20,943 bases of DNA from JACPNE01 sp964444465 (GTDB lineage: Archaea; Nanobdellota; Nanobdellia; SCGC-AAA011-G17; JACPNG01): assembly GCA_964444465.1 (NCBI GenBank), contig CAYUGZ010000013.1:1-20943 (forward strand). The letters are read 5' to 3'. How positions within the stretch are numbered: position 1 is the stretch's first letter; each line of letters begins with the position of its first letter. The notes beneath the pieces are model-generated. The model was not told the DNA's origin and ran no database searches. It was given only the letters and a program-made list of their open reading frames with translations. Made by a program: the position numbers and the translations under genes. This document shows, piece by piece, positions 1 through 7,382 of the stretch.

Positions 1-25
1 AAAATTATAAATTTGATTTATAAAA

Positions 26-349
26 CTATTGATTCAATCTAAAACAAACAGTAACTCTATACACTGCTTTGCTTGTTTGTCTATCTCTTGAATGTAATTT
101 TCTAGAAACTTTTACTGTTCCTCCAAATTTATTTTTTAATTTTTTACCTATAGGCATAACAAAAGCTGATTCATTAACATAAATATCAATTCCTGTTTTT
201 TGTTCTACTTCTTTATTAATAAAACAATTTTTTCTGTTTTTTATTAAATTAAGAACAAAATCATAAACTTTTTTGTTAAATGGTCTAAGTTGAATTATAG
301 CTTGAAAATTTCTATCTGTTGTATAAAGATCATCAGAAGACTTGAGCAT
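26..349 (-). CDS. Mini NMD3-family protein (single C-terminal-type domain)
   Basis: A 107-residue protein resembling the central/C-terminal part of archaeal NMD3 (COG1499), whose eukaryotic relative is the 60S export adaptor; the archaeal role is probably ribosome-linked but unproven. The family-like signals are the GIDIYVNES stretch (about residues 53-61), the KFGGTVKVSRKLHSRDR stretch (about 74-90) and a VYRVTVCFRL end. The N-terminal CxxC zinc fingers expected in the family are absent: the protein has only two cysteines and they do not form a CxxC pair. ATG at 349 overlaps the end of the DUF424 gene by 17 bases and no later start would keep the domain, so the short form looks real rather than a truncated call. 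It is the last gene of the mcm-RPA-aIF2-beta-DUF424 operon. Family assignment rests on remembered motifs, so moderate certainty. Confidence 0.7.
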   Translation of the reverse strand: MLKSSDDLYTTDRNFQAIIQLRPFNKKVYDFVLNLIKNRKNCFINKEVEQKTGIDIYVNESAFVMPIGKKLKNKFGGTVKVSRKLHSRDRQTSKAVYRVTVCFRLNQ

Positions 350-617
350 GTGGAATTCCTTTAATCTTTATTATATTCATTTTTGAAACTATATCATTTT
401 TAGATGCTAAGTCAATAGATTTTTCCCCCACTATATTCAATATATCTGCTTTTTTCATTATTTCTAAAGTTTTAGCTTCATCCATTTTTTCTCCTTTATA
501 GAATTCTTCAGATACATCTAATATTAGTTCTTTTTCTTCAAACTTTTTTCCTAATAAATCTTCATCACAAACCGCAACAATATCTTTGTTTTCAGTTTTG
601 TGTATCTTAACATACAT
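333..617 (-). CDS. DUF424 family protein
   Basis: A 94-residue protein of the archaeal DUF424 family (COG2412), biochemical function unknown. Family-typical segments are VAVCDEDLLGK (residues 14-24), LDVSEEFYKGE (33-43), NIVGEKSI (61-68) and the C-terminal GIPHAQ (87-92). The reading frame is open upstream to 653, but the ATG at 617 is preferred: it lies one base after the aIF2-beta stop, and the longer form would add 12 residues coded inside aIF2-beta. DUF424 genes are, to my knowledge, often beside aIF2-beta and NMD3 genes in archaea, which suggests a translation-related job; that is inference from context. No cysteines arranged for metal binding and no membrane segment are visible. Size is normal for the family. 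Confidence 0.87.
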   Translation of the reverse strand: MYVKIHKTENKDIVAVCDEDLLGKKFEEKELILDVSEEFYKGEKMDEAKTLEIMKKADILNIVGEKSIDLASKNDIVSKMNIIKIKGIPHAQVF

Positions 618-618
618 C

Positions 619-1035
619 TTATATCTTACTTCTAATTGGATGCTTTGCCCCACAGACCATACATTTCAAAATTAAAATTTTATCTTCTTTAATTATCTTA
701 GTATCTGGTTTTTTACATTCAACACAAAGAACAAATTCTTTAGCAAATTGCTCTATTTTAGCATTAATTAAAGAAGCATTTATTCTTCTTCCTAAAACTA
801 ATCTAGGGCCATCTATTTCAGCAGGAGTAGCTAACTCTCTTTGTAAATATTTTAACAATTGTTGTTGTTCTCTCCCTAATGAACTAGCAATTTGGTTAAA
901 ATTAGCAATAATAGTCTTTCCTCCTTGGATATGTCCTCTAGCTTTAGGAATTTCAAATCTTTCTTTGTTTAATATCTCTTCAGGGAGTTTGCTTCTAGCT
1001 CTTTCCAATATCTTACTATAATTATAATCTGCCAT
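619..1035 (-). CDS. eif2b: Translation initiation factor aIF2, beta subunit
   Basis: Beta subunit of the heterotrimeric factor that brings Met-tRNAi to the small ribosomal subunit (alpha and gamma genes are not in this window). The 138-residue protein has the family order: N-terminal helix, alpha/beta domain (about 30-95, with the GREQQQLLKYLQREL helix and the PRLVLGRRI strand) and a C-terminal zinc ribbon with C104xxC107 and C125xxC128. Length matches archaeal aIF2-beta (about 135-145). The frame opens with TTG at 1038, directly followed by ATG at 1035; ATG is chosen. It sits 31 bases after the RPA32-like gene and one base before DUF424, so it is probably on the mcm transcript. No RBS-like sequence is obvious before it. 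Confidence 0.96.
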   Translation of the reverse strand: MADYNYSKILERARSKLPEEILNKERFEIPKARGHIQGGKTIIANFNQIASSLGREQQQLLKYLQRELATPAEIDGPRLVLGRRINASLINAKIEQFAKEFVLCVECKKPDTKIIKEDKILILKCMVCGAKHPIRSKI

Positions 1036-1066
1036 CAATTTCTTTAAAGAATTGGATTTAAAAGTT

Positions 1067-1747
1067 TTACTCTAGCAATTTTAGATACTGGGGCTTAGGT
1101 TGATAGATTTCTCCATCTTTTAAAAGATCATTTAAGACTTGTTCTGCTTCTTCACCCATTTTAGACTTTTCAATAACTTCATCTTTTTTAGCACCTTGCT
1201 CTGTGCTTAAAGACTCTACTAATTCCAATATTTTTTGTCTATTAGCAATTAATTTAGGGTCTTTAATCTGTTCTTCTTCTACATTTTGTGTAGGTTCAAC
1301 TATTTTTTCACTTTGAAGCTTAGTTGGTTTACCGATTTCATTTAACAACTCTAATCTTCTTACAAGTTCTAAATCAGGATCTTCTAAAATTTTTACAATT
1401 TCTGGAATTATATACAACTCTTCATTATATTGTCTTATTTTTCCTACAACTAAAACTAAATCACCTTGGTTAGTATTTTGTAGTAATTTTACATCTTCTT
1501 GCCAAGTTTTTAGTCTTATAGAAAAAGTTCCATCATCTAAAGTTATAGATAAATAATTTTTATCATCACTTTCATATCTAAAAACAACAGTTCCAATTAA
1601 ATTAATTCTTGAAATTTTAAGATTATCAACCTCTACATAATCAGATTGAAATTCTCCTTCTGTTTTAACATAATTTCCATTCAATAAATTAGAAAGCCAA
1701 ATTTTATAGGCTACATTTCTTTTTTGAATTTGAGGTTTAGTTTCCAT
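1067..1747 (-). CDS. RPA32-like single-stranded DNA-binding protein (COG3390)
   Basis: A 226-residue archaeal RPA-family protein. It has an N-terminal segment reading RNVAYKIW (10-17) and SRINLIGTVV (46-55), which starts an OB fold spanning about 45-122 with the DDGTFSIRLKTW strand pair (71-82). An acidic linker (about 145-165) leads to a C-terminal winged-helix-like region (about 165-226) ending in a predicted beta-wing GEIYQPKPQYLKLL. This OB-plus-wHTH order is that of eukaryotic RPA32 and archaeal RPA-associated proteins, which bind ssDNA or pair with a large RPA subunit. No large RPA partner is in the window. The ATG at 1747 overlaps the MCM stop by one base (TAATG), so the two are translationally coupled, fitting a role at the unwound fork. 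Confidence 0.88.
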   Translation of the reverse strand: METKPQIQKRNVAYKIWLSNLLNGNYVKTEGEFQSDYVEVDNLKISRINLIGTVVFRYESDDKNYLSITLDDGTFSIRLKTWQEDVKLLQNTNQGDLVLVVGKIRQYNEELYIIPEIVKILEDPDLELVRRLELLNEIGKPTKLQSEKIVEPTQNVEEEQIKDPKLIANRQKILELVESLSTEQGAKKDEVIEKSKMGEEAEQVLNDLLKDGEIYQPKPQYLKLLE

Positions 1748-3756
1748 TATAGTTTTGAGATTATACCCCTTTGTGGTTCAAAAACTTCACCCTCTCTTTT
1801 TAATCTTTCTAAGATCTCTTCTACTTGAGATTCATTAATATTTTTGGATTTAGCAACATCTAATATTTCAGTTATAGGGATAGTTTTCCCTATTTTATCT
1901 TCTAAATCATTTATTATCTCTCTAATAACATGTATTCTTGATCTTTCAGAAGCAGGAACCCCTGTTGAGATTATATCAATATCGAAACTTTTTGTTTCAT
2001 AGTCATAACCAACCTGCATTAAACAGTGTTTCAATAGATCAATTGCTCTTTTTGCATCTTCTTTTGTTACTTTATCTGATAACCTTATTCTTGCAGATGC
2101 TTCAGATAATCTCACTAAAGCTTCTAATTGTCTCGCAGAAATTGGAATTGGTTTTATACCCTCCCCTGTTTGTCCTGAAGACCTCAAACCAACATAAAAA
2201 TTTCTTATTTCATCTACAGCTCCTTTCGTTAATATAGGATATATTTTTTGTTTTACATAAGCAATATATTTTTTTAATAATTCTGTAGAAACTTCAGTTT
2301 CTAATGACTTTGGTTCTTGTTGAAGTTTCAAAACAAACTTTGCTATTTTTTCATCCATCTCTTTATTTGGAAGGTCTCTTACTATGAATATTAGATCAAA
2401 TCTATTAATTAAAGTTGGAGGCATCTCAATTTGTGAGGCTATTGGTTGATAAGGATCAAATCTTCCTAATTTAGGATTAGCTGCTGCCAAAACTGTTGTT
2501 TCTGATCTTAATGTAGCTTGAATATTTGCTTTAGCTATACTAATAGTTTGTTGTTCCATCCCTTCATGTAATGCAGAACTATCTTCAGTAGATAATTTAT
2601 CTAACTCATCTAAACAAGCAATTCCAAAATTACTTAACACTAATGCTCCTGCTTCTAAAGCCCACCCTTTAAGAAATTCATCTCTTACAACAGAAGCTGT
2701 TAATCCAGCTGATGTTGCTCCTTTTCCACTAACATATCTAGCTTTTGGTGCTGCTTTAGAAACAAATTTTAAAATTTGAGATTTTCCTGACCCTGGATCT
2801 CCAACTAACAAAACATGGATATCTCCTCTTGATCTTGTTCCATCTTCTCTTTCTTTTTTTACTCCACCCATCAATTGGAATAATATTGCTTCTTTAATTC
2901 TTTCATGTCCATAAATAGATGGAGCGACACTTTTAATCAATCTTTCATAAATTTTAGGATCTTTAGATAATTTTTCTATTTCTTTTATCTCTTCTGAATC
3001 AATTTCTATATCATCAAAAGTTTGTTCTAAAGGCTCAACATAATTTGATTCAGCTATTAAATCATATCTAATAGATTGTGCTCCTGTCTTAAGCAAAACA
3101 GGAACTTCTTTTATCACCCCATTTATTCTTATTTTTGAACCAGGTGTTGTTTTCTTTTCCATAATTGGTTCAACCAAATCTTCTTTTAAAAAAACAGCTA
3201 ATCTTTTTGGTTGTTCCCCACCTTGTAGATCTTCAGGAGCTTCTTCAATAATCAATCTTTGAGCATCTACTAAATCTTTATTTAATAATCTAAATTTTCC
3301 TCTTCTTCCACAACTACATCTTGTTGGTTCTTTAAATTTAGTATCTAATTGTAATATTGAAAGAATATTCCCACAACTTGGACATTCAAATCTTGCAGAT
3401 ACAACCTGAGGTCTAATGTCTGAAGCTTGTCTTACTATACCCATAAATGTTAAAAATTTATCAAGATGTTCAGATCTAATGTCTTTAATCATCATCTCTT
3501 GAGTTTTAGGAAGATTTCTAAACCTAACTCTAAAAGGATTCTTAATATCAAAATGTTCAAGAGATAATTCAGCAGATTTGATTGTATTTTCAGGATCATT
3601 TAATAAATCCTCGGATAAACCTAGATCATTTTCTGCTAATAATTTAAAATCTACAACTAAAGATTTTTTACCTTTACTTAAAACGCTATGAATCTCTTTC
3701 TCATAATTGTTTTCTATAAATTCTTGAAATTTTTCTATTTGTTGTTGAGCTTCCAT
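1747..3756 (-). CDS. mcm: Replicative helicase MCM
   Basis: Minichromosome maintenance helicase, 669 residues, the usual archaeal length; it forms a hexamer that unwinds DNA 3' to 5' ahead of the replisome. The N-terminal domain has a zinc site C125xxC128...C147xC149 and an OB-type region to about 245. The AAA+ domain carries Walker A GDPGSGKS (319-326), Walker B with D383/E384 in CLDELDK, sensor 1 N427 in AAANP, and the arginine finger R452 in INRFD. A C-terminal winged helix (about 605-669) follows. No intein and no missing catalytic residue. It is first in its operon, with a TATA-like element about 25 bases upstream, and overlaps the RPA32-like gene by one base. Confidence 0.98.
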   Translation of the reverse strand: MEAQQQIEKFQEFIENNYEKEIHSVLSKGKKSLVVDFKLLAENDLGLSEDLLNDPENTIKSAELSLEHFDIKNPFRVRFRNLPKTQEMMIKDIRSEHLDKFLTFMGIVRQASDIRPQVVSARFECPSCGNILSILQLDTKFKEPTRCSCGRRGKFRLLNKDLVDAQRLIIEEAPEDLQGGEQPKRLAVFLKEDLVEPIMEKKTTPGSKIRINGVIKEVPVLLKTGAQSIRYDLIAESNYVEPLEQTFDDIEIDSEEIKEIEKLSKDPKIYERLIKSVAPSIYGHERIKEAILFQLMGGVKKEREDGTRSRGDIHVLLVGDPGSGKSQILKFVSKAAPKARYVSGKGATSAGLTASVVRDEFLKGWALEAGALVLSNFGIACLDELDKLSTEDSSALHEGMEQQTISIAKANIQATLRSETTVLAAANPKLGRFDPYQPIASQIEMPPTLINRFDLIFIVRDLPNKEMDEKIAKFVLKLQQEPKSLETEVSTELLKKYIAYVKQKIYPILTKGAVDEIRNFYVGLRSSGQTGEGIKPIPISARQLEALVRLSEASARIRLSDKVTKEDAKRAIDLLKHCLMQVGYDYETKSFDIDIISTGVPASERSRIHVIREIINDLEDKIGKTIPITEILDVAKSKNINESQVEEILERLKREGEVFEPQRGIISKL

Positions 3757-3773
3757 TTTAAAGAGAAGTATGA

Positions 3774-3788
3774 AAAAATAAAATTTTG
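3774..3788 (-). promoter_or_regulatory. Putative promoter of the mcm operon
   Basis: On the minus strand a run reading AAAATTTTATTTTTTC is centred about 25 bases before the mcm ATG, the spacing seen at other starts here. The same T-rich run lies about 30 bases after the TBP stop codon and could also serve as a U-rich archaeal terminator for TBP. The 55-base gap holds nothing else. It is a weaker TATA match than those of ileS or polB. Confidence 0.5.
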
Positions 3789-3811
3789 CAATATTTTAAT
3801 ACATTATTATA

Positions 3812-4462
3812 CTACTTTATATGCTTCTTTAGATGAATAACCAATTTATCAACAGCTTCATGTAGTTTTTTTTCAGATTTAGTTCCTGTACAAACAATTT
3901 TTCCATTACTAAACAATAAGAAAGTTGCATTTGTTCCAGATAACTTAAATACTAATCCTGGGAACTGTTCTGGTTCATATTCTGTGTTTTCTAAAGTCAT
4001 AGCTAATGAATTTAAGTTTAAATCCATCCCTATTGAGCCAGAAGCTACCATATTTTGGACTTTTATCTCTTTAAGGACTTTATCTACTTTAATTCTTATG
4101 CTTATCTTTTCTATGTTCTTTATAATAGCTCTAATTGAATCTTTAACCTTTAACATAGACTTAGCTCCAGTACAAACAACCTTTCCTGAGCTAAATATTA
4201 AAGCAGAAGTCTTAGGCTCTTTAATTCTCATAACTAATCCTGGAAATTGTTCAGGATTATATTCAGTATTTGGAAGAGTTTCTGCTAATTTAATTAATGG
4301 GATGTCTTGCCATAAAGTAGTTGTAGCTACAATATTTTGGAGTTTTACGTCTCTTTTTGCTTTTTTAGTTGGTTTTTTAACTGAACGAGTAGTTTTTGAT
4401 TTTGATATTTTAGATTTTGCTATTTTAATCCCCCCATATAGTGTCTTATTTATAAATGGCAT
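3812..4462 (-). CDS. tbp: TATA-box binding protein TBP with basic N-terminal extension
   Basis: The archaeal general transcription factor that binds TATA boxes and recruits TFB and RNA polymerase. Two imperfect repeats form the saddle: repeat 1 about 39-125 and repeat 2 about 131-216. Each has an NxxATT/NMVASG opening, a Y(N/E)PEQFPGLV block (68-77 and 162-171) and a GK(V/I)VCTGxKS block (93-102 and 187-196). The core alone is about 178 residues, matching archaeal TBPs; residues 1-38 are an added Lys/Arg-rich tail (eleven K and three R between residues 13 and 37). The only ATG before the core is at 4462. Strong TATA-like sequences lie just 14 bases upstream of it and inside codons 3-5, so the true 5' end is uncertain (see findings). 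The 48-base gap to ileS contains the upstream elements. Confidence 0.96.
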   Translation of the reverse strand: MPFINKTLYGGIKIAKSKISKSKTTRSVKKPTKKAKRDVKLQNIVATTTLWQDIPLIKLAETLPNTEYNPEQFPGLVMRIKEPKTSALIFSSGKVVCTGAKSMLKVKDSIRAIIKNIEKISIRIKVDKVLKEIKVQNMVASGSIGMDLNLNSLAMTLENTEYEPEQFPGLVFKLSGTNATFLLFSNGKIVCTGTKSEKKLHEAVDKLVIHLKKHIK

Positions 4463-4470
4463 AGAAAAGT

Positions 4471-4491
4471 ATTTAAATATGACTTAAATTT
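4471..4491 (-). promoter_or_regulatory. TATA-like elements upstream of tbp
   Basis: Two AT-rich elements precede the tbp ATG on the minus strand: a near-palindromic ATATTTAAAT centred near 4475 (about 13 bases from the ATG, too close for the leaderless spacing used elsewhere in the window), and a weaker AAAATTTAAG centred near 4487 (about 25 bases, the expected spacing). A third, TTTATAAAT, lies inside the first codons at 4448-4456. Which one is used cannot be decided by eye. Confidence 0.45.
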
Positions 4492-4510
4492 TGTAGTCAC
4501 TCTAAGATTA

Positions 4511-7303
4511 TTATATTTTTGAGATTGAGATTAGAAATTCTTTTCCTTTGATGTTTTGTTTTAAGCTAGTTTTTGTTATTTTATTAGTTAAAGACTTAGC
4601 TCCTACCTTCTCTTTTAAATCTTCAATAAATTCTCCAAGATCAAAATTAGTGTTTAGATTAAGAATTATTGAATCTTGTCTCTTTAATCCAGATTTTTTT
4701 CTTAAATTTTGGATCCTTCTTGTTAATTCTCTAGCAAATCCTTCTTGTTCTAATTCTTTTGTTAGTTTAGTGTCTAACTTAACTTTTAATTTACCTTTTT
4801 TTAATATTAGTTTTTTAATATTTGTTTGATCTTCTATTAAACTTTGTAAGGATTTAATTTTAATAGGGTCTTCAACTGAAATTTCTGCTTTAGGTAAGGG
4901 CCACCTAATTCCCATCTTAACATTCTCTCTTTCAGAAAGTATTTCTTGCATTACTTTTTCCCCTAATTCAAAATTTTCTTCTAATTTTTTATCTATTAAT
5001 TTTTTATTTGAATTAGGCCATGAATTAAGATGAATGCTCTCTTCTTTTAGCTTAAGCTCTCTTCTTAAATTTTGATAGATCTCTTCTGCAACAAAAGGAA
5101 TTGTAGGCCCACATAACTTTATTAGATTTAAATAAACTTCAGAAAGTACATTTTTTGAAGTTTCATCACCTTCAGCTAATCTATCTCTAATAAATTGTAT
5201 GTATCCACGACTTAAATCATTCAACCAAAAATCTTGTAATGCATTTACTGCTAGATGTGGATGCAAATCTTCTAATTCAATCGTAACTTTTTCTATTAAA
5301 GAATTGAATTTACTTAAAATCCATTTATCCTCTATTTCATATTTTTTCTTTTCTCCATTTTCAACTAATTTACTTATATTGTATAAAATATTAATATTAT
5401 TTTTTGGTTCTTTTAGATTATTAAAACCAAATCTTAATTCTAAACTTGGATTTTGTAAACAATACAACAATCTTATAGGATCTGCACCAACTTTTTCAAC
5501 CGCTTCATCAAACCAAATTGTATTGCCTTTACTCTTATGCATCTCATCCCCTTTTTCATCTTTTAATGTCTCATAACCAAATAATGATTTAAAAGGAGCT
5601 TTACCGGTTATTGTTGTAGATGCCCAGAATAGAGAATTAAACCATCCACGATACTGTCCAGGTAAATTTTCAGATATCATGTCTGCAGGAAACCATTTTT
5701 TCCATTCTTCTCTATCATCTAAATAAGATCCTAAAGTAGATAATGAAGTAATACCTGCATCAAGCCATGCATCTCCAACATCTTGAATTCTTGAAACTTG
5801 TTTTTTACATTTTTTACATTTTATCTTAATGTCATCTATCCAAGGTCTATGAATTTCAGGTAGACTATCAACTTTTTTCTTGTCAATAGACTTCTCTTTT
5901 AATTCTTTAAGTGATCCAATAACTTCTATTTCCCCGCAACTACATTCCCATATAGGTAATGGAAGCCCCCAATATCTCTTCCTTGAGATTAACCAGTCAC
6001 TCATGTTGTTAAACCAGTCTTCTTGTCTTATCTTTCCATATTCTGGATACCATTTTATTTTTTTATTTTCTTTAATTAATTTAGGTCTTATCTCACTAGC
6101 TTTTATATACCATTCATCAACTAATCTAAAAACAAGTTCCTCTCCACATCTCCAACAATGGGGATATCTATGTTTGTATGATTCTAACTTGTAAACAAAT
6201 CCACGTTCTTCTAAATCTTTTAAAACTTCTTTATTAACTTGTGAATACTTTTTTTTACTAAATTCTCCAAAATTTTCTGTATAAAATCCTGCATCATTTA
6301 ATGGAGAGATTACAGCTAAATTAAGTTTTTTGCCCAAATCAAAATCTTCTGATCCACATCCAGGTGCAATATGAACAATCCCTGTGCCTTCTTCTTCAGA
6401 AGCTAAATCCCACAAAACAACCTTATGATAGACTTCTCTTTGTACTTCTAGATTAAGATATGGCATCTCATAGCCTATTCCTTCTAATTTTTTACCACTA
6501 ACTTTTTCTATAACTGTATATTCTCCTTTTAATTCTTCCACTCTTTTTTCAGCTAACCAATAATAATTATCACCTTGTTTAATCTTAACATACTTTAGAT
6601 TCGCGTTAACTGCTATTGCGGTGTCTGCAGGGACTGTCCATGGTGTTGTTGTGAAGATTAAGAAATATTCATTTTTTTTATTCTTTAATGGAAATCTCAT
6701 AAACAAGGTTTGATGTGTAACTTCTTTATAACCTTCAGTAATAATATCATGTTTTGAACTTGCAGTTCCACATCTCCAACACCAAGGAACAGCATCCTTT
6801 CCTTTATACAACCATTTTTTTTCAAAATAAATTTTCAATAGATGCCAATTATGTAAATTATTTGTATCAGACATAGTATAATAACTATTTTCCCAATCCA
6901 TCCATTGTCCAAGTCTTATAGATTGTTGCTCTTGTACTTTTGAGAATTTCTCCACTCTTTTTTTGCAAGCTTTAACAAATTTTAAAATTCCAAATTTTTC
7001 TATATCCTCTTTATTTTTTAATCCAAGATCTTTTTCTTCTTCTCTTTCAACCCACAAACCTTGACAATCAAAACCATTTTGAAATCTTATATCAAAACCT
7101 TGTGATGATTTAAATCTATGATATAAATCTTTGTAAGTTCTTCCCCAAGCATGGTGGACACCCATAGGGTTATTTGCAGTTATAGGTCCATCCAAAAAAG
7201 ACCATTTTTTCTTTCCTTTATTCTTTTTTCTTAATTTATTAAAAATATTATTTTTTTCCCAAAAATTCAATATGTCTAATTCTATTTTTTGTATATCGTA
7301 CAT
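4511..7303 (-). CDS. ileS: Isoleucyl-tRNA synthetase
   Basis: Class Ia synthetase charging tRNA-Ile, 930 residues. The class I signature is an atypical HIGH variant, HHAWG (50-54), in a GPITANNPMG context; the KMSKS loop is HKSKG (589-593). The CP1 editing domain is marked by FTTTPWTVPADTA (217-229) and GTGIVHIAPGCGSEDFDLG (307-325). Further IleRS blocks are QNGFDCQGLWVE (75-86) and GQYRGWFNSLFW (549-560). CxxC or CxC pairs at 175/178, 383/386, 454/456 and 496/499 suggest zinc sites. The frame stays open 128 codons further upstream, but that part is antisense to RFC-S; ATG at 7303 has a TATA box 25 bases before it and starts the normal N-terminal helix. The signature resembles an IleRS type I recall from some bacteria, so horizontal transfer is possible. 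Confidence 0.95.
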   Translation of the reverse strand: MYDIQKIELDILNFWEKNNIFNKLRKKNKGKKKWSFLDGPITANNPMGVHHAWGRTYKDLYHRFKSSQGFDIRFQNGFDCQGLWVEREEEKDLGLKNKEDIEKFGILKFVKACKKRVEKFSKVQEQQSIRLGQWMDWENSYYTMSDTNNLHNWHLLKIYFEKKWLYKGKDAVPWCWRCGTASSKHDIITEGYKEVTHQTLFMRFPLKNKKNEYFLIFTTTPWTVPADTAIAVNANLKYVKIKQGDNYYWLAEKRVEELKGEYTVIEKVSGKKLEGIGYEMPYLNLEVQREVYHKVVLWDLASEEEGTGIVHIAPGCGSEDFDLGKKLNLAVISPLNDAGFYTENFGEFSKKKYSQVNKEVLKDLEERGFVYKLESYKHRYPHCWRCGEELVFRLVDEWYIKASEIRPKLIKENKKIKWYPEYGKIRQEDWFNNMSDWLISRKRYWGLPLPIWECSCGEIEVIGSLKELKEKSIDKKKVDSLPEIHRPWIDDIKIKCKKCKKQVSRIQDVGDAWLDAGITSLSTLGSYLDDREEWKKWFPADMISENLPGQYRGWFNSLFWASTTITGKAPFKSLFGYETLKDEKGDEMHKSKGNTIWFDEAVEKVGADPIRLLYCLQNPSLELRFGFNNLKEPKNNINILYNISKLVENGEKKKYEIEDKWILSKFNSLIEKVTIELEDLHPHLAVNALQDFWLNDLSRGYIQFIRDRLAEGDETSKNVLSEVYLNLIKLCGPTIPFVAEEIYQNLRRELKLKEESIHLNSWPNSNKKLIDKKLEENFELGEKVMQEILSERENVKMGIRWPLPKAEISVEDPIKIKSLQSLIEDQTNIKKLILKKGKLKVKLDTKLTKELEQEGFARELTRRIQNLRKKSGLKRQDSIILNLNTNFDLGEFIEDLKEKVGAKSLTNKITKTSLKQNIKGKEFLISISKI

Positions 7304-7323
7304 TTCTAATTTAATCCATATGA

Positions 7324-7339
7324 AATTTATAAACCTTTT
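7324..7339 (-). promoter_or_regulatory. ileS promoter (TATA and purine-rich BRE-like element)
   Basis: The minus strand reads CAAAAGGTTTATAAATT, a good archaeal TATA box with an upstream purine stretch like a BRE. Its centre is about 25 bases before the ileS ATG at 7303, so the transcript is probably leaderless. It shares the 79-base divergent gap with the RFC-S promoter. Confidence 0.75.
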
Positions 7340-7352
7340 GTAGAACCTAAAA

Positions 7353-7363
7353 TTATATAAATA
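7353..7363 (+). promoter_or_regulatory. RFC operon promoter (TATA box)
   Basis: TTATATAAATA is centred about 25 bases before the RFC-S ATG at 7383, the leaderless spacing. It lies within the divergent gap shared with ileS, about 30 bases from the oppositely facing ileS TATA box, so the two may compete for or share TBP/TFB. Confidence 0.75.
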
Positions 7364-7382
7364 AAAATAGACAAACCAAAAA

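Noticed and set aside
1..25. AT-rich sequence after the mini-NMD3 stop
   Set aside because: It has TATA-like strings, but 25 bases at the window edge are too little to assign a promoter or terminator.
333..653. Longer DUF424 start at 653
   Set aside because: The extra 12 residues are coded inside aIF2-beta; the ATG at 617 follows its stop by one base and begins the conserved domain.
3984..4487. 167-residue open frame on the plus strand opposite tbp
   Set aside because: It is a hydrophobic mirror of the conserved TBP codons with no family motif and no promoter; the TBP frame is certain.
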